Assembly: GCF_038066715.1 (NCBI RefSeq)
Contig: NZ_JBBUKT010000001.1
Location: 1-64,000 of the forward strand
Direction: 5' to 3'
DNA length: 64,000 bases
Source: Luteolibacter sp. Y139
GTDB lineage: Bacteria; Verrucomicrobiota; Verrucomicrobiia; Verrucomicrobiales; Akkermansiaceae
Part shown: positions 25,885 to 36,884 of the stretch, piece by piece
Layout of the letters: each line of letters starts with the position of its first letter
How positions within the stretch are numbered: position 1 is the first letter of the stretch
The notes under the pieces: model-generated
Told to the model about the DNA's origin: nothing
What the model saw: the letters and a program-made list of their open reading frames with translations, nothing else
Databases searched by the model: none
Program-made: the position numbers and the translations under genes

Positions 25885-27399
25885 TCAAGCCTTCGCCCAT
25901 TTGCGGATCGCCGCAGTGAGCCCGGGAATATCACTCGGCTTCGCCTCGAACGCCGGCTCGATGCCATGCTTCTTCAGCGCCTCCGTCGTCACCGGACCGA
26001 TGCTCCCGGCCGCACAACCCTCCGGCCACGCCAGCCCCAGCTTGAAGAAATTGTCGACCGTCGACGCCGAAGTGAACGTGATCAGATCAGCACCATCTTC
26101 CTTCAGCCGCGCCGCAGCGCCCGTCGGATCTTCCGTCTCAGGCACGGTCTTGTAGGCCACGCATTCATCCACGATCGCACCGAGCGCGGTGAGTCCCTCG
26201 AACACCACATCGCGGGCATCAGAACCACGGACCCACAACAGCGTCAGATTCTCGACCGAGTCGCCATTCACGAAAGCCTCGACCAAACCCTCGGCAACGA
26301 AATCTTTCTCCGGCATCAAATCGACGGCCAAGCGATACTCGCGAACCTTCTGCGCCGTTCCCGGCCCGATCACCGCAATCCGCGGATTGCCCAAACTACG
26401 AGCATCCTCGTACGTCGCGTAGAAGGCGTCGAAGAATCGCTCCACCCCATTCGGACTGGTGAAGATCAGCCAGTCGTATTCATGCGCATGGGTCACCATC
26501 TCGGCGAACTCGCGCTTATCATCCGGCGGCTCGATCCGAATGGTCGGCAACTCGATTACATCGGCACCAAGCGCACCCAGTTCACGGCTCAAGCCACCCG
26601 CCTGCTCCCGCGTGCGGGTCACCACGATGCGCTTGCCAAACAGCGGGCGCCTCTCGAACCAATTGATCTTCTCGCGCTCCTTCACCACCCCACCGATGAC
26701 CGCCACCGCCGGCGAACCGAAGTTCTCCTTCTCCGCCGTATCCGCGATATCGGCCAGCGTGCCGGTGATCGTCTTCTGAGCACCCGTGGTCGCCCAGCGG
26801 GTCAGCGCAATCGGCGTCGAGGCATCAGCCCCCCCAGCGACAAACGCGCTGGCAATCTCACGCAAGCGCGACACACCCATCACGAACACCTTCGTGCCCG
26901 GCGTCTTCGCAAGGTGGGCATAGTCAATCGAACTCTCGCCCTTGGTCGGATCCTCGTGACCCGTGAAAATCGTCAGCTGCGAGCAGTGATCGCGGTGCGT
27001 CACCGGAATCCCCGCATAAGTCGGCCCACCAATCGTCGAGCTGATGCCCGGCACGATCTCAAAACTCACCCCGGCAGCAGCCAACTCCGCAGCCTCTTCA
27101 CCACCACGACCGAAGATCATCGGATCGCCGCCCTTGAGGCGCACCACCTTCTTGCCCTCCTTCGTCTTCTCGACAATGAGAGCATTGATCTCCTCCTGCG
27201 AAAGCGTGTGATCCTTCGCGCGCTTGCCCACATGGATCTTCTCGCAGTCCTTCTTCGCCCAGCGCAGGATCTCCGGACTACTAAGGGCATCGTAGACGAG
27301 CACATCCGCCATCTCCACGCACTCCTTCGCACGAAGGGTGACGAGGCCTAGGTCGCCGGGACCGGCGCCAACGAGGTAACAAATGCCGGAAGTGCTCAT
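25885..27399 (-). CDS. cobA-hemD: Uroporphyrinogen-III C-methyltransferase / uroporphyrinogen-III synthase fusion
   Basis: 504 residues. The N-terminal half (1-245) is an SAM-dependent uroporphyrinogen-III methyltransferase: YLVGAGPGDLGLVTLRA, VVRLKGGDPMIFGRGGEEA and GIPVTHRD are diagnostic. The C-terminal half (250-504) is uroporphyrinogen-III synthase (HemD), starting with RRPLFGKRIVVTRTREQAGG and including FTSPNGVERFFDA and ITFTSASTVDNFF. It cyclises hydroxymethylbilane to uroporphyrinogen III and can divert it to precorrin-2 for sirohaem or cobalamin. It overlaps hemC by four bases (ATGA) and is the last gene of the haem operon. Confidence 0.95.
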   Translation of the reverse strand: MSTSGICYLVGAGPGDLGLVTLRAKECVEMADVLVYDALSSPEILRWAKKDCEKIHVGKRAKDHTLSQEEINALIVEKTKEGKKVVRLKGGDPMIFGRGGEEAAELAAAGVSFEIVPGISSTIGGPTYAGIPVTHRDHCSQLTIFTGHEDPTKGESSIDYAHLAKTPGTKVFVMGVSRLREIASAFVAGGADASTPIALTRWATTGAQKTITGTLADIADTAEKENFGSPAVAVIGGVVKEREKINWFERRPLFGKRIVVTRTREQAGGLSRELGALGADVIELPTIRIEPPDDKREFAEMVTHAHEYDWLIFTSPNGVERFFDAFYATYEDARSLGNPRIAVIGPGTAQKVREYRLAVDLMPEKDFVAEGLVEAFVNGDSVENLTLLWVRGSDARDVVFEGLTALGAIVDECVAYKTVPETEDPTGAAARLKEDGADLITFTSASTVDNFFKLGLAWPEGCAAGSIGPVTTEALKKHGIEPAFEAKPSDIPGLTAAIRKWAKA

Positions 27400-28331
27400 G
27401 CTAGGGAGTCGTAAAGTTCGCGGGCGACCTTCAGCGGATCGCCACCGGAAGCCTTGGCGACACGAGGCGTGCCGCCTTCATCAGGAAAAACGCGCGCGTC
27501 CATCGTCAGGACGTCATATTCAAGCGAGGTGAAAACGCCGACCGGCGTGCTGCAGCCACCTTCCAGAAGCCGGAGGAATTCGCGCTCGGCGCGGACCCGC
27601 GTGAAGGTCACTACATCCACGATCCCGGCTACCAGTGCCGCCGCGGCCTTGTCGCCCTTGCGGATCTCGAAGCCGATCGCCCCCTGCCCTGCCGCCGGAT
27701 AGAACACATCCTCCGCCAATGGCGCGAAGTGAACCTCGGTGCCGAAAACCACCGATGGCCGCGACATGCGATGACCCAGCCGGACCAAGCCAGCCTCGGC
27801 CAAAAGGATCGCATCATAAGCACCCTCGGCCACCTTGCGCAGCCGTGTCGGCACGTTGCCACGCAGATCGATGACCTTCAGATCCGGCCGCAGCCACTGG
27901 AGTTGTCGCGCACGCCGCACCGCACTCGTGCCCACCACCGCGCCCGCAGGCAAAATGTCGAGCCCACCCGGCTGACGCGAAACCAGCACATCCCGGATCG
28001 GCGCGCGCGAAAGCACGCCCGCGATTTCAAATTCATCGCTCACCACCGTCGGCACATCCTTCAACGAATGCACCGCGATATCGATCTCACCGGCACGCAA
28101 GGCCTCCTCAAGCTCCTTCGTGAAGATCCCTTTGTCGGTCCCCTCCACCTTCGCGACCTGGGCCAGCGCCACATCCGTGCGACGATCTCCAGTGGTGCGA
28201 ATGACTTGCCGCGTGATCCGCAGATCAGGAAATGCCAGCGATAGCGCACGCTCGGTCGCAGCGGCCTGCACCAGCGCGAGATCGCTCCCGCGGGTGCCAA
28301 TGACAGTCTTCTGGAATACTTCTTCGCTCAC
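27396..28331 (-). CDS. hemC: Hydroxymethylbilane synthase (porphobilinogen deaminase)
   Basis: 311 residues from a GTG start that overlaps the hemA stop codon (GTGA); an ATG 17 codons upstream would lie inside hemA and precede the conserved N-terminus (VIGTRGSDLALVQA). Conserved elements: the substrate-binding RTTGDR, AVHSLKDVPT, RRARQLQWLRPDL-RGNVPTRL, and the dipyrromethane-cofactor cysteine in LEGGCSTPVG. Joins four porphobilinogen molecules. Translationally coupled to both neighbours. Confidence 0.96.
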   Translation of the reverse strand: MSEEVFQKTVIGTRGSDLALVQAAATERALSLAFPDLRITRQVIRTTGDRRTDVALAQVAKVEGTDKGIFTKELEEALRAGEIDIAVHSLKDVPTVVSDEFEIAGVLSRAPIRDVLVSRQPGGLDILPAGAVVGTSAVRRARQLQWLRPDLKVIDLRGNVPTRLRKVAEGAYDAILLAEAGLVRLGHRMSRPSVVFGTEVHFAPLAEDVFYPAAGQGAIGFEIRKGDKAAAALVAGIVDVVTFTRVRAEREFLRLLEGGCSTPVGVFTSLEYDVLTMDARVFPDEGGTPRVAKASGGDPLKVARELYDSLA

Positions 28332-29332
28332 GTGCCAGGCAGGTTCAGCTTTCTGAGTTCTTCGTCGATGATCCGGTCGCATTCGGCGATCTGCTTCTCA
28401 CGCCGGACGCGGGCCTCATCGGCCAATTGTTCAAGCGTGTCGATGTCGTAGAGATAGACCTCCTCGATGTCGCCGCAGGCCGGATCAATGTCGCGGGGCA
28501 CCGCGATGTCGATCAGGAACAGCGGCCGGAATTTCCTCACGCGCCGCACCGACTCGATGTGATGCGGCAGCACCACCGGATGCGGCGCGCTGGTCGAGGA
28601 AATCACCACGTCCACCCCTGCCAGCACCGCCTGCCATTCATCAAACTTCACCGCCCGCCCGCCCATCTCGGCGGCGAGCTGCTCCGCCTTGTCGAAGGAC
28701 CGGTTGGTTACAAAAACGCTACTCGCCCCACGTGACACCAGCGCCTGCGCCGTCTGGCGGCTCATGTCGCCCGCGCCGATTACGATGACGCGGCAGCCGG
28801 CCAGCTTGCCAAAAATCTTCTCCGCCAGTTCCACCGCAGCTCCCGCCACGGAAGTCGCCCCCTCTTGGATCCGCGTATCCGTTCGGACCTTTTTTCCGAC
28901 CGAGAAGGCGCGCTGGAAGAGCTTGTTCAGCGTCCCCGAGGTCGCGCCCGATTCGAGCGCCTGACGATACGCCTCCTTCGCCTGACCGAAGATCTCCGTT
29001 TCGCCCAACACCATCGAATCAAGCCCGCTCACCACCCGGCACAGATGCCGCGCCGCGGAAATACGATGATGCTCGTACCAATGCGGGTCCGAATCCGCAC
29101 CATGCGATTGCGCCAGCTTCCGGCGCAGCTCCGCCGCAGCCTGCTCCGCCTTCTCTCCGGCCAGATAAAACTCAGTCCGGTTGCACGTCGAAAGCACCAC
29201 GCTTTCCGCAAGACCCTGGAGGCCTAACAGATCCTTCGCCGAGTCCCCCAGCTTGCTCGCGGACACTGCGAAGCGCTCGCGAACCTCGACGGGCGCGGTG
29301 CGGTGATTCAGACCGACGCAGACGAGTTCCAT
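28328..29332 (-). CDS. hemA: Glutamyl-tRNA reductase
   Basis: 334 residues, starting at the ATG of MELVCVGLNHRTAPVEVRER. The catalytic cysteine is C50 in LSTCNRTEFY, the same position as in E. coli. The NADPH-binding domain has IVIGAGDMSRQTAQAL, and the dimerisation helices follow (IDEELRKLNL at the end). It is somewhat shorter than the usual 410-430 residues because the C-terminal dimerisation region is brief, a form seen in several phyla. First committed step of tetrapyrrole synthesis by the C5 route. Start overlaps the upstream stop codon (TGATG). Confidence 0.94.
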   Translation of the reverse strand: MELVCVGLNHRTAPVEVRERFAVSASKLGDSAKDLLGLQGLAESVVLSTCNRTEFYLAGEKAEQAAAELRRKLAQSHGADSDPHWYEHHRISAARHLCRVVSGLDSMVLGETEIFGQAKEAYRQALESGATSGTLNKLFQRAFSVGKKVRTDTRIQEGATSVAGAAVELAEKIFGKLAGCRVIVIGAGDMSRQTAQALVSRGASSVFVTNRSFDKAEQLAAEMGGRAVKFDEWQAVLAGVDVVISSTSAPHPVVLPHHIESVRRVRKFRPLFLIDIAVPRDIDPACGDIEEVYLYDIDTLEQLADEARVRREKQIAECDRIIDEELRKLNLPGT

Positions 29333-30117
29333 CAGACGAGCGCAAATACTGATAGGGACACAACGAAGAGCGCCACCGCGACCGTGGCCGTCCGGCGACC
29401 GGTCAATCCCCTCACCTGCCGGATCGCAAGCAAGACCGCATAGCCAATCCACACCGCCGTGGCGGTCAGCAGGTGGGCCGTGCCGCCACTCCGCGGCATC
29501 ATGAACCCGGCCACGACGCCAATGCTCAGCAGCACCACGCCGATCCACAGCAGCCGGATCATGCACTTCAACAACTCCCGCACCGGCGGCAGGTTCCGGA
29601 ACAGGCCCGACTGCAGGTGCTGATCCTTGAGCTGCTTGTCCAGCACCAGAAACATCACCCCCGCCACCGCAGCCAGCGCCAGCGCTCCATAGGAAAGCAC
29701 CGACATCGCCGCATGCGTCTCGCGCCAGGCATCCGCCCGCGGCATCCGCTCCGCATGAGCGGCCAGCACCCCGGGCAATAAAGCCACCGCCTGAAACACC
29801 ACCACCACCGGCGCGGTGAACACCCCGAGCAGCGAAAGCCGGTAGGTCGGCCCCACCGCCAGATAAAAAAGAGTCAGCGACCACGCGAGGAACGTCAGGA
29901 TCTCCCCGATCCCCACCAGCGGGCACGCCCCCCGCGCCTCACCCCGGATCGACAGGAATCCCAACTGCGCCAAGAACGCCAGGCACATCCACAAGACCGT
30001 CCACCGGCTGCGGGTCCCCTTGTGAACCGTCCACATGCCCGTCACCCCGCCCACGGCTGCGAGGGCGGTCGCGGCGATCAGAAACCAGCGGTCCACCCCC
30101 CTCCCTTGCCGCCCCAT
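29332..30117 (-). CDS. CcsA/HemX-type cytochrome assembly membrane protein
   Basis: 261 residues from the ATG MGRQGRG. Eight or so hydrophobic segments cover most of the protein. A short tryptophan-containing motif (GEILTFLAWSLTLFYL) and the histidine in WRETHAAMSVLSYGALALA match the CcmC/CcsA/HemX family, which handles haem during cytochrome c maturation or, as HemX, is coupled to glutamyl-tRNA reductase level. Position directly before hemA, with overlapping stop/start, is the classic HemX position. Start: further upstream codons would enter the allophanate hydrolase region. Confidence 0.82.
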   Translation of the reverse strand: MGRQGRGVDRWFLIAATALAAVGGVTGMWTVHKGTRSRWTVLWMCLAFLAQLGFLSIRGEARGACPLVGIGEILTFLAWSLTLFYLAVGPTYRLSLLGVFTAPVVVVFQAVALLPGVLAAHAERMPRADAWRETHAAMSVLSYGALALAAVAGVMFLVLDKQLKDQHLQSGLFRNLPPVRELLKCMIRLLWIGVVLLSIGVVAGFMMPRSGGTAHLLTATAVWIGYAVLLAIRQVRGLTGRRTATVAVALFVVSLSVFALV

Positions 30118-30169
30118 CGCCCCGCGCGCAAGGCCGGATTGCGGCCCTACCGCATCGCGGGGACCGCTT

Positions 30170-31906
30170 TCAGGGGGACTTGCTCGCCAGCCACGCCTTC
30201 CAGCCGCCGAAGCCGGTGATCTCCTCCGCCCCGTCCGCCGCCCGCGGTTCGGCAATGAACCCCGGCAGATCCTCGCCGTTTTCCATCAGGACCTTACCGA
30301 TCCCCAGCGGCCCGGGGATCTTCGAGACGAAATCTCCAAACGCCGCGGGCGAAAGATCCCAGACCTCCACCTCGATCGCCGCCCCTCCCTCCTCGACCCG
30401 GATCAAGGCCGGACGCGGCGGAATGGTGCCCACCGCCGGCATCGCATACATCCGGTAGACCGGGGCCGTCTTCGTCCGGGACCGCAGCGTGGCCCCGCGC
30501 TCGGCGAGCTGCCAATGCAGCGGCAGGCCTTCCAGGTGAGCACCACAGACCACGACCGGAATCACGTGACGCTGTACTTTCGGAAAGTCGGAGAATGTCT
30601 CGCCGCCAAACCGGGCAGCCAGCTTCAAAAGCTCGCCGTCCCATCCCGCCGGAGCGGCAAAGGTCACACCCCATCTCGCCCGCCCTTCCCTCGCCTTCCC
30701 GGCGGGCACCGCGATCGCGCTCAGGTCGAGCAGGTTCATGAAGTTCGTATATTTCCCGAGCGTCGCATTGGTCTGGAACGGCTCGTCCAGCACCTCGGCC
30801 ACCGTATAAATCCTCGGCGTCGTCGGCAGCAGCAGCACCTCGATGTCCTTCCACACGTTCCCCGCGATCCGCGCCAACTCCGCCAGACGATACTGGGCCC
30901 GGAAAGTCGCCGCAGCATCCCAGTCTTTGGACGCATCCAGAATCTTGCGCGTCACCGGGAAAACCTCACCCGGATTCTCTTCCACGAAGCCACCCACGGC
31001 GGCCCACCGCTCGGCCACCCACGGTCCCTCGTAGAGCAGCTTCGCCGCATCCACGAAAGGCTTGAGGTCGATCCCCACCGGCTCACCGCCGATCGCCTTC
31101 ATTCGCTCGATCGCCGCGGCAAACAAGCCCGGCGTGTCGGCATCTCCCGCGAAGTCCGTCTCCAGCGGCACCCCGAAACGAAAGGTCCTGCCGACCGCTC
31201 CCGTCGCTTTGATCTCACGCGAAAACGGATCGCCTTCATCAAAGCCCGAAACCACCCCAGCCACGAGGGATACATCCTCCACGGTGTTCGTGAAAACGGA
31301 GACACAATCGAGTGACCGGCACGCCGGAACCACCCCGCGGGTGCTCAGCAGCCCCTTCGTCGGCTTCCATCCGATCAACTCTTGGAAAGCCGCCGGCACG
31401 CGCCCTGAGCCCGCGGTGTCCGTGCCTAACGAAAAACAACACAACCCCGCCGCCACGGAAGACGCGCTCCCCGAACTCGATCCACCCGGAAGAAACTCCG
31501 CATCGATCGCATTCCGCGGAGCGCCATAAGGCGAACGCGTTCCAACAAGCCCCGTCGCAAACTGGTCGAGGTTGGCCTTCCCAATCGGAATCGCCCCGGC
31601 AGCCCGCAAGCGGTTCACCACCTCTGCATCCGCAGCCGGCACATAGGAGAAAGCCGGACACGCCGCCGTCGTCGGCATCCCCTCGACATCGATATTGTCC
31701 TTCACCACAAACGGAACACCCCATAACGGCAGATCACCAGGCATCGCCTCCACCTGCCCCGCGATCTCCAGCAGCTCCTCTTTCTCCGGCAAGTGAATGA
31801 ACAGCGCCGGGTCATCCCAAGCCGCGATCTTCTCCCACAGCTCTTCAATCAGCTCCGTCGGCTTCAGCCCCTCCGCATAGCGCTTCTTCAGCTCGGTGAT
31901 CTTCAT
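30170..31906 (-). CDS. atzF: Allophanate hydrolase (amidase-signature family)
   Basis: 578 residues. The amidase-signature domain (about 45-440) shows the Ser-Ser-Lys triad K69 (VVKDN), S143 in GGSSSG and nucleophile S167 in DTAGSGR, all intact. A separate C-terminal domain (about 455-575), with VPVVVCGAHLEGLPLHWQL and SRTKTAPVYRMYAMP, is typical of allophanate hydrolases and absent from other amidases. It cleaves allophanate to two ammonia and two CO2 equivalents. It lies 12 bp after the carboxylase gene and is the last step of the guanidine/urea route. The next gene downstream is the haem operon. Confidence 0.95.
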   Translation of the reverse strand: MKITELKKRYAEGLKPTELIEELWEKIAAWDDPALFIHLPEKEELLEIAGQVEAMPGDLPLWGVPFVVKDNIDVEGMPTTAACPAFSYVPAADAEVVNRLRAAGAIPIGKANLDQFATGLVGTRSPYGAPRNAIDAEFLPGGSSSGSASSVAAGLCCFSLGTDTAGSGRVPAAFQELIGWKPTKGLLSTRGVVPACRSLDCVSVFTNTVEDVSLVAGVVSGFDEGDPFSREIKATGAVGRTFRFGVPLETDFAGDADTPGLFAAAIERMKAIGGEPVGIDLKPFVDAAKLLYEGPWVAERWAAVGGFVEENPGEVFPVTRKILDASKDWDAAATFRAQYRLAELARIAGNVWKDIEVLLLPTTPRIYTVAEVLDEPFQTNATLGKYTNFMNLLDLSAIAVPAGKAREGRARWGVTFAAPAGWDGELLKLAARFGGETFSDFPKVQRHVIPVVVCGAHLEGLPLHWQLAERGATLRSRTKTAPVYRMYAMPAVGTIPPRPALIRVEEGGAAIEVEVWDLSPAAFGDFVSKIPGPLGIGKVLMENGEDLPGFIAEPRAADGAEEITGFGGWKAWLASKSP

Positions 31907-31918
31907 GGGAATGTCCTG

Positions 31919-34900
31919 TTAGCCTTTCGCCCGCACCACCACCAGCGATTGCCCCGCCCGGACGCTCGCCCCCTCCGCCACCAGCACTTCCACCACCTCC
32001 AGATGCTCGTCGGCATCCAGCGGGACCTCCATTTTCATCGCTTCCAGAATCATGGCCGTAGCGGAGACATCTAGCAGATCCCCTGCCTGAACGTGAATCT
32101 TCCACACGCTTCCTGTCACCGGGCTATCCAGCGTGGAGCAGCCATCGGGAATCGTGACCTCGCTCACCTCCACGGTTTCCTCCGCCGGGCTGTCCATCGA
32201 AAGCCCCGCCTCCTCCCACCGCCGCCGCTCCGCTTCGAAGGAAGCCCGCTGCGTCGTGCGGAAATCTTCGATCTCATCAGCATTGGCTTCAAGGAATGCC
32301 TCGTAGTCGGCAAAGCGAAACACAGTCTCCTCAATCTCCAGCTTGTGCCGGCCCCGCGGAACTTCCTCACGCAAGCGCAGAAGCTCCTCCGCACTCACCG
32401 GATAAAAACGCAGTTGATCGAAGAAACGCAGCAGCCACGGATCCTGGAAATCCTCCGTCTTCCGCCACCGGTTCCACACCGGGATCGTGCGACCGGTGAA
32501 CTGATAACCGCCCGGCCCTTCCATCCCATAGATGCACAAGTAAGCACCACCGATCCCCACCGCATTCTCCGGTGTCCACGTCCGCGCCGGATTGTATTTC
32601 GTGGTCACCAGTCGGTGCCGTGGATCCAGCGGCGTCGCCACCGGCGCGCCCAGATACACATCACCGAGCCCCATCACGAGATACGAGGCATCGAAGAAAA
32701 TCCGGTAAACATCATCGATCGACTCCAGCCCATTGATCCGGCGGATGAATTCCAGGTTGCTCGGGCACCACGGAGCATCCGGTCGCACGCTCTGCATGTA
32801 GCGCTGGATCGCCTCGCGCGTGCTCGGATCATCCCAGCTGATTGGCAAATGAACCACGCGCGCAGGAACCTCAATCTGCTCCAAAGGCGGCAGGGAAACG
32901 ATCCCTTCGCGAATCCTCGCCCACAACGCATCACGGGAAATCACACTCGCGTCGAAATGCACCTGCAACGAACGAATGCCCGGCGTAAGATCAATGATAC
33001 CACCGATCCCCTGCTCCTTCAGCCACTCATAGACCACGTGCACCTTGAAGCGCAGCTTGAGGTCCAGATGATGCGGCCCAAACTCGATGAGAATGTAGCG
33101 ATCCCCCGCGCGCCTCGCCACAACCGCATCATCCCCTTCACCAAAGCTCTCCAAAATCGGAGACGGCAGATGCTCCAAGGCCGATGGTGTCGGCAGTTCC
33201 GAAGCATCCCCCGAAAGAAACGCCTCCACCATCTCCGACTGCTCCGCCGCCCATGGCTCATCCACCGGGATAAACCGAACCTTATCGCCGGGCCTCAGCT
33301 GACCGAGCTTCCACAGCTCCGCATCAATCACCACCACCGGACAAACAAAGCCACCGAGACTCGGCCCATCGGGCCCCAGAATCACCGGCATGTCCCCCGT
33401 GAAATCGACTGCGCCAATGGCATACGCATTGTCGTGCAGATTCGAAGGATGAAGACCCGCTTCCCCACCATCCTTCCGCGCCCACTTCGGCTTCGGCCCG
33501 ATCAAGCGAACCCCCGTGCGAGCCGAATTGTAGTGAACCTCCCAAGCCGTCGCGAAGAACGTCTCGATATCCTCATCCAGGAAAAAGTCCGGCGCCCCAT
33601 GCGGTCCATAAAGCACCGCGATCGTCCAATCATGCGTTAAGGAAGGAGGACACTCCTGTCCTCCTCTAACAACGCCAGCCGCGTTCCCAATCCCCAACAC
33701 ATCCCCCGGCAACAACGCCCGCCCGAACGGCCCACCAAATTTCCCCAGCGTGAACGTCGAAGCACTCCCAAGATAGTCCGGCGACTCAATCCCGCCACCC
33801 ACGGCAAGGTAGGAGCGCATCCCCGGCCCCTCGATCCGACCAATCTTGATCGTATCCCCCGCCACCACCTCCACCGCCGCATGCATCGGCACCGGCTCAC
33901 CGTTCTTTAAAACCAGCACCACCGCACCAGCGAGCGCAAGGGTCGCAGCCGCATTGAATCGCAATGTCGGCCCCGCCATCGTGATCTCCAATCCCGGCGC
34001 ACCATCCGGATTCCCCACAAGCCGGTTCGCCAACCGGAACGACAGCGAATCAAACGGCCCGCAAGGCGGCACACCCACCTCCCACAATCCCGTGCGTCCC
34101 GGCCAATCTTGTACGGTGGTCATCGTACCCGCCGACACCACATCGAACGTTTTCGGCCGATAGTCAAAGCGCGCCATGTCCCGCATCGCTACCCCACCCG
34201 CCAGGAATGGCTCCCATCGCGAGACCTGACGCAGGTAACGCAGATTCGTCTCAAAGCCCGAGATCCGCGTCTCATCAAGCGCCTTGGAAAGCAGCGCCGC
34301 CGCATCCGCACGATCCTTGCCGTGGACCATCACCTTGCTCAGCAGTGGATCATAAAACGGACTCACCTCGGTCCCCGCCTGGATCCAACCATCGCAACGC
34401 GCCCACTCGGGAAACGTCGCCTCGGTCAGCAAACCCGAACTCGGACGAAAGTTGTGATTCGGATCTTCCGCATACACCCGCGCCTGGATGGCGTGACCCT
34501 GCGGCGCCGGAGCACTCGCTGGCATCGTCCACTCCGGATCAAGCGCCAGGCGGATCATCCATTCCACAAGGTCGATCCCGGTCACGAGTTCCGTCACCCC
34601 GTGCTCCACCTGCAGGCGCGTATTCACCTCCAGGAAAAAGAAGTCCCCGCGATCCGCATCATAGATAAACTCGACCGTGCCAGCAGAGCGATAGCTCACG
34701 CTCTCCCCCAGCTTTACCGCCGCAGCATGAAGCTCCTCGCGAACCTTGTCCGAGAGATCCGGCGCTGGCGTTTCCTCGAAGACCTTCTGGTTCCGCCGCT
34801 GCACCGAGCAATCCCGCTCACCCAGCGCCAGCACTCTCCCCAGCCCGTCACCAAAGATCTGCACCTCCACGTGCCGCCCACGTTCGATGAAGCGCTCAAT

Positions 34901-35485
34901 GAACACCCCACCCGAACCAAAGCTGCGCTCGCTCAAACGCACCACACTCTCGAACTCCTTGGCCAACTCCTCCGCATCGCGACAGACCTTCATCCCGATG
35001 CCACCACCACCCGCCGTGCTCTTCAGCATCACCGGATAGCCAATCTCCCCAGCCGCCGCGACAGCCGCCTCTGCAGAAGCCAGCAGATCCGTCCCCGGCA
35101 CCAATGGCACCCCTGCCTCACCCGCCAGCCGGCGAGCCTCATGCTTCAAACCAAACGCAATGATCTGCTTCGGCGTCGGCCCTAGCCACTTCACTCCGGC
35201 CTCTTCGCACATCCGCGCGAAGTCCGTGTTCTCACTCAACAACCCATAGCCAGGAAAAACCGCCGCGGCCCCGCTTTGCTTCGCAACCGCAATCAGCGAG
35301 TCCTTCAGCAAATAGCTCTCCGACACCGGTCCCGGCCCAAGCCGATGCGCCTCATCCGCAAGATCCACATGCGGCGCACCCGCATCCGGATCCGAATAAA
35401 CAGCGATCGCCCGATGACCGAGCCTGTGAATCGTACGGATCGCACGTGCAGCGATCTCGCCACGGTTAGCGATGAGAATGTTCAT
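31919..35485 (-). CDS. Biotin-dependent guanidine/urea carboxylase
   Basis: 1188 residues, complete. Order: biotin carboxylase with ATP-grasp (1-445, beginning [34 protein letters not shown]), then the two carboxyltransferase halves of the KipA (about 455-770, [20 protein letters not shown]) and KipI (about 800-1020) type, with the phrases [20 protein letters not shown] and [20 protein letters not shown] near 1000, and the biotinyl domain (about 1115-1188) with the biotin-lysine motif EAMKME. Proteins annotated urea carboxylase that are encoded next to two DUF1989 proteins have been shown to prefer guanidine, so guanidine is the likely substrate here; sequence alone does not settle it. Confidence 0.93.
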   Translation of the reverse strand: MNILIANRGEIAARAIRTIHRLGHRAIAVYSDPDAGAPHVDLADEAHRLGPGPVSESYLLKDSLIAVAKQSGAAAVFPGYGLLSENTDFARMCEEAGVKWLGPTPKQIIAFGLKHEARRLAGEAGVPLVPGTDLLASAEAAVAAAGEIGYPVMLKSTAGGGGIGMKVCRDAEELAKEFESVVRLSERSFGSGGVFIERFIERGRHVEVQIFGDGLGRVLALGERDCSVQRRNQKVFEETPAPDLSDKVREELHAAAVKLGESVSYRSAGTVEFIYDADRGDFFFLEVNTRLQVEHGVTELVTGIDLVEWMIRLALDPEWTMPASAPAPQGHAIQARVYAEDPNHNFRPSSGLLTEATFPEWARCDGWIQAGTEVSPFYDPLLSKVMVHGKDRADAAALLSKALDETRISGFETNLRYLRQVSRWEPFLAGGVAMRDMARFDYRPKTFDVVSAGTMTTVQDWPGRTGLWEVGVPPCGPFDSLSFRLANRLVGNPDGAPGLEITMAGPTLRFNAAATLALAGAVVLVLKNGEPVPMHAAVEVVAGDTIKIGRIEGPGMRSYLAVGGGIESPDYLGSASTFTLGKFGGPFGRALLPGDVLGIGNAAGVVRGGQECPPSLTHDWTIAVLYGPHGAPDFFLDEDIETFFATAWEVHYNSARTGVRLIGPKPKWARKDGGEAGLHPSNLHDNAYAIGAVDFTGDMPVILGPDGPSLGGFVCPVVVIDAELWKLGQLRPGDKVRFIPVDEPWAAEQSEMVEAFLSGDASELPTPSALEHLPSPILESFGEGDDAVVARRAGDRYILIEFGPHHLDLKLRFKVHVVYEWLKEQGIGGIIDLTPGIRSLQVHFDASVISRDALWARIREGIVSLPPLEQIEVPARVVHLPISWDDPSTREAIQRYMQSVRPDAPWCPSNLEFIRRINGLESIDDVYRIFFDASYLVMGLGDVYLGAPVATPLDPRHRLVTTKYNPARTWTPENAVGIGGAYLCIYGMEGPGGYQFTGRTIPVWNRWRKTEDFQDPWLLRFFDQLRFYPVSAEELLRLREEVPRGRHKLEIEETVFRFADYEAFLEANADEIEDFRTTQRASFEAERRRWEEAGLSMDSPAEETVEVSEVTIPDGCSTLDSPVTGSVWKIHVQAGDLLDVSATAMILEAMKMEVPLDADEHLEVVEVLVAEGASVRAGQSLVVVRAKG

Positions 35486-35519
35486 GGAAAAACTGGAAGC
35501 CTTGAGGTGGTTCTCTCGA

Positions 35520-36149
35520 TCAGAAGATGAGTACTTCGACCGGCGTGGGATTCCACCCGTTGCAAGGATTGTTGAGCTGCGGACAATTCGAGATCAAGCA
35601 CACGACATCCATCGCCGCCTTCATCTCCACATAACGACCCGGCGCGGAGATCCCGTCCGCAAACGTCAGCCCGCCCTCCGGCGAAACCGGCACGTTCATG
35701 AAGAAGTTGATGTTGCACGCGATGTCCCGCTTCGTGAGCTCCACCTTCCACTCCTGCGCCCCCCGGATGAAAGAGTCGCGGCACGCATGCATGCACTCCT
35801 TGTCGTGCGCATAGCGCATCGTGTTGCTCTCGCGGGAACACGCACCGCCAAGCGTATCGTGCCGACCACAGGTATCGGCCGTGATCTCCAGCAAGACATT
35901 CCCCTCCGTGCTCATCAGCTTGGTACCGGTGGTCAGGTAGAGCGCCTGCTGGGCCTGGATGGTGCCATCCGCCGAGTAGCGATCGGTCGGATCAGCCGCG
36001 CTGTAGAAGAGCGTGTCCGCAGCCTGGTTGCCTTCCAGATCGAGGATCCGCAGCGTCTCGCCGCGCTTGATTTCATGGACCCACCAATCACCCGCAGGGA
36101 TGACGTGGCGATAGCTGGCATTCGCCGGATCGAGGGTGCTTTCGGTCAT
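35520..36149 (-). CDS. Carboxyguanidine deiminase subunit (urea-carboxylase-associated protein 1, DUF1989)
   Basis: 209 residues from the [15 protein letters not shown]. The DUF1989 fold is recognisable from [55 protein letters not shown] and the C-terminal [20 protein letters not shown]. The cysteine/histidine-rich [13 protein letters not shown] segment is the presumed metal site. Members encoded with urea carboxylase pair with a second DUF1989 protein to deiminate carboxyguanidine to allophanate plus ammonia. The longer partner follows directly upstream (five bases between genes). The assignment as subunit 1 is from length and order only. Confidence 0.85.
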   Translation of the reverse strand: MTESTLDPANASYRHVIPAGDWWVHEIKRGETLRILDLEGNQAADTLFYSAADPTDRYSADGTIQAQQALYLTTGTKLMSTEGNVLLEITADTCGRHDTLGGACSRESNTMRYAHDKECMHACRDSFIRGAQEWKVELTKRDIACNINFFMNVPVSPEGGLTFADGISAPGRYVEMKAAMDVVCLISNCPQLNNPCNGWNPTPVEVLIF

Positions 36150-36154
36150 GGCGG

Positions 36155-36871
36155 TTAGAAGCGAAGTGCGTGATAGGTTTCGTTGTTCTCCCAAGCCCGG
36201 AGATTCTCCGGCCGAATGGTGAGCGAAGGATCGTCCAAGGCAGGCGCATCCCCCTCCAGAATCTCCAGCTTCACCGGATGCGACCGATACTCCGGATCGG
36301 GATCAAAGGGATGCTGGCAGGTATTGAGCACCACCAGCGTGTCGATCTCGAAGCGCAGTTCCACCACCGCACCCGCCTTCGAATGCCCCGGGACAAACGA
36401 CAGCTTGCCGGCTTCGTCAGCAACCACCTTGCTGAACCAATTCAGATTCGGCACCAGGTCCTTCTTCCCGAGCCCCCACTTCGCGAGCTCGATGAGAAAG
36501 CAATCCCGCGCGTTGCGATACCACTCGTTCCGCGCGTGTTGGTAGTCGTGATCGCCATACTTCGCGAGCACACCCGCGGCATTCGAGTGACCGCACACCG
36601 TATCGTGCCAGCCGACCGTGTCCTCCGTGATCGACGCCAGCAGCCGCCCCATGTCGGAGTGCAGGCAATACGGCGCGCGCAGGTAAAAGATGTGCTGCCC
36701 CTTCAGCGTGTCCGGCATGTTGTAGCGCTCATGCCGCTCCAGCGCATTGTAGAGCAGCATGCCCACGTTCGCGCCGCCTTCAATGTCCGTGAGACGCAGG
36801 CGCTTGCCGCGGGAAACGACGCCGGACCACATGCCCGCGCCAGTCAGAGTTCTTTCTAACAAGAGGCTCAT
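36155..36871 (-). CDS. Carboxyguanidine deiminase subunit (urea-carboxylase-associated protein 2, DUF1989)
   Basis: 238 residues from the [20 protein letters not shown]. It is homologous to the downstream gene: [60 protein letters not shown] and [20 protein letters not shown]. The GWHDTVCG segment carries the likely metal ligands. Forms a heteromer with the 209-residue subunit. It follows the NikR-like regulator gene by 13 bp, so regulator and catabolic genes are in one transcript. Confidence 0.85.
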   Translation of the reverse strand: MSLLLERTLTGAGMWSGVVSRGKRLRLTDIEGGANVGMLLYNALERHERYNMPDTLKGQHIFYLRAPYCLHSDMGRLLASITEDTVGWHDTVCGHSNAAGVLAKYGDHDYQHARNEWYRNARDCFLIELAKWGLGKKDLVPNLNWFSKVVADEAGKLSFVPGHSKAGAVVELRFEIDTLVVLNTCQHPFDPDPEYRSHPVKLEILEGDAPALDDPSLTIRPENLRAWENNETYHALRF

Positions 36872-36884
36872 GGGAACGTGAAAT

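Noticed and set aside
30118-30169. A terminator between allophanate hydrolase and the haem operon
   Set aside because: The 52-bp gap has GC-rich partial dyads but no stem followed by a T tract, so read-through into the haem genes cannot be excluded or shown.
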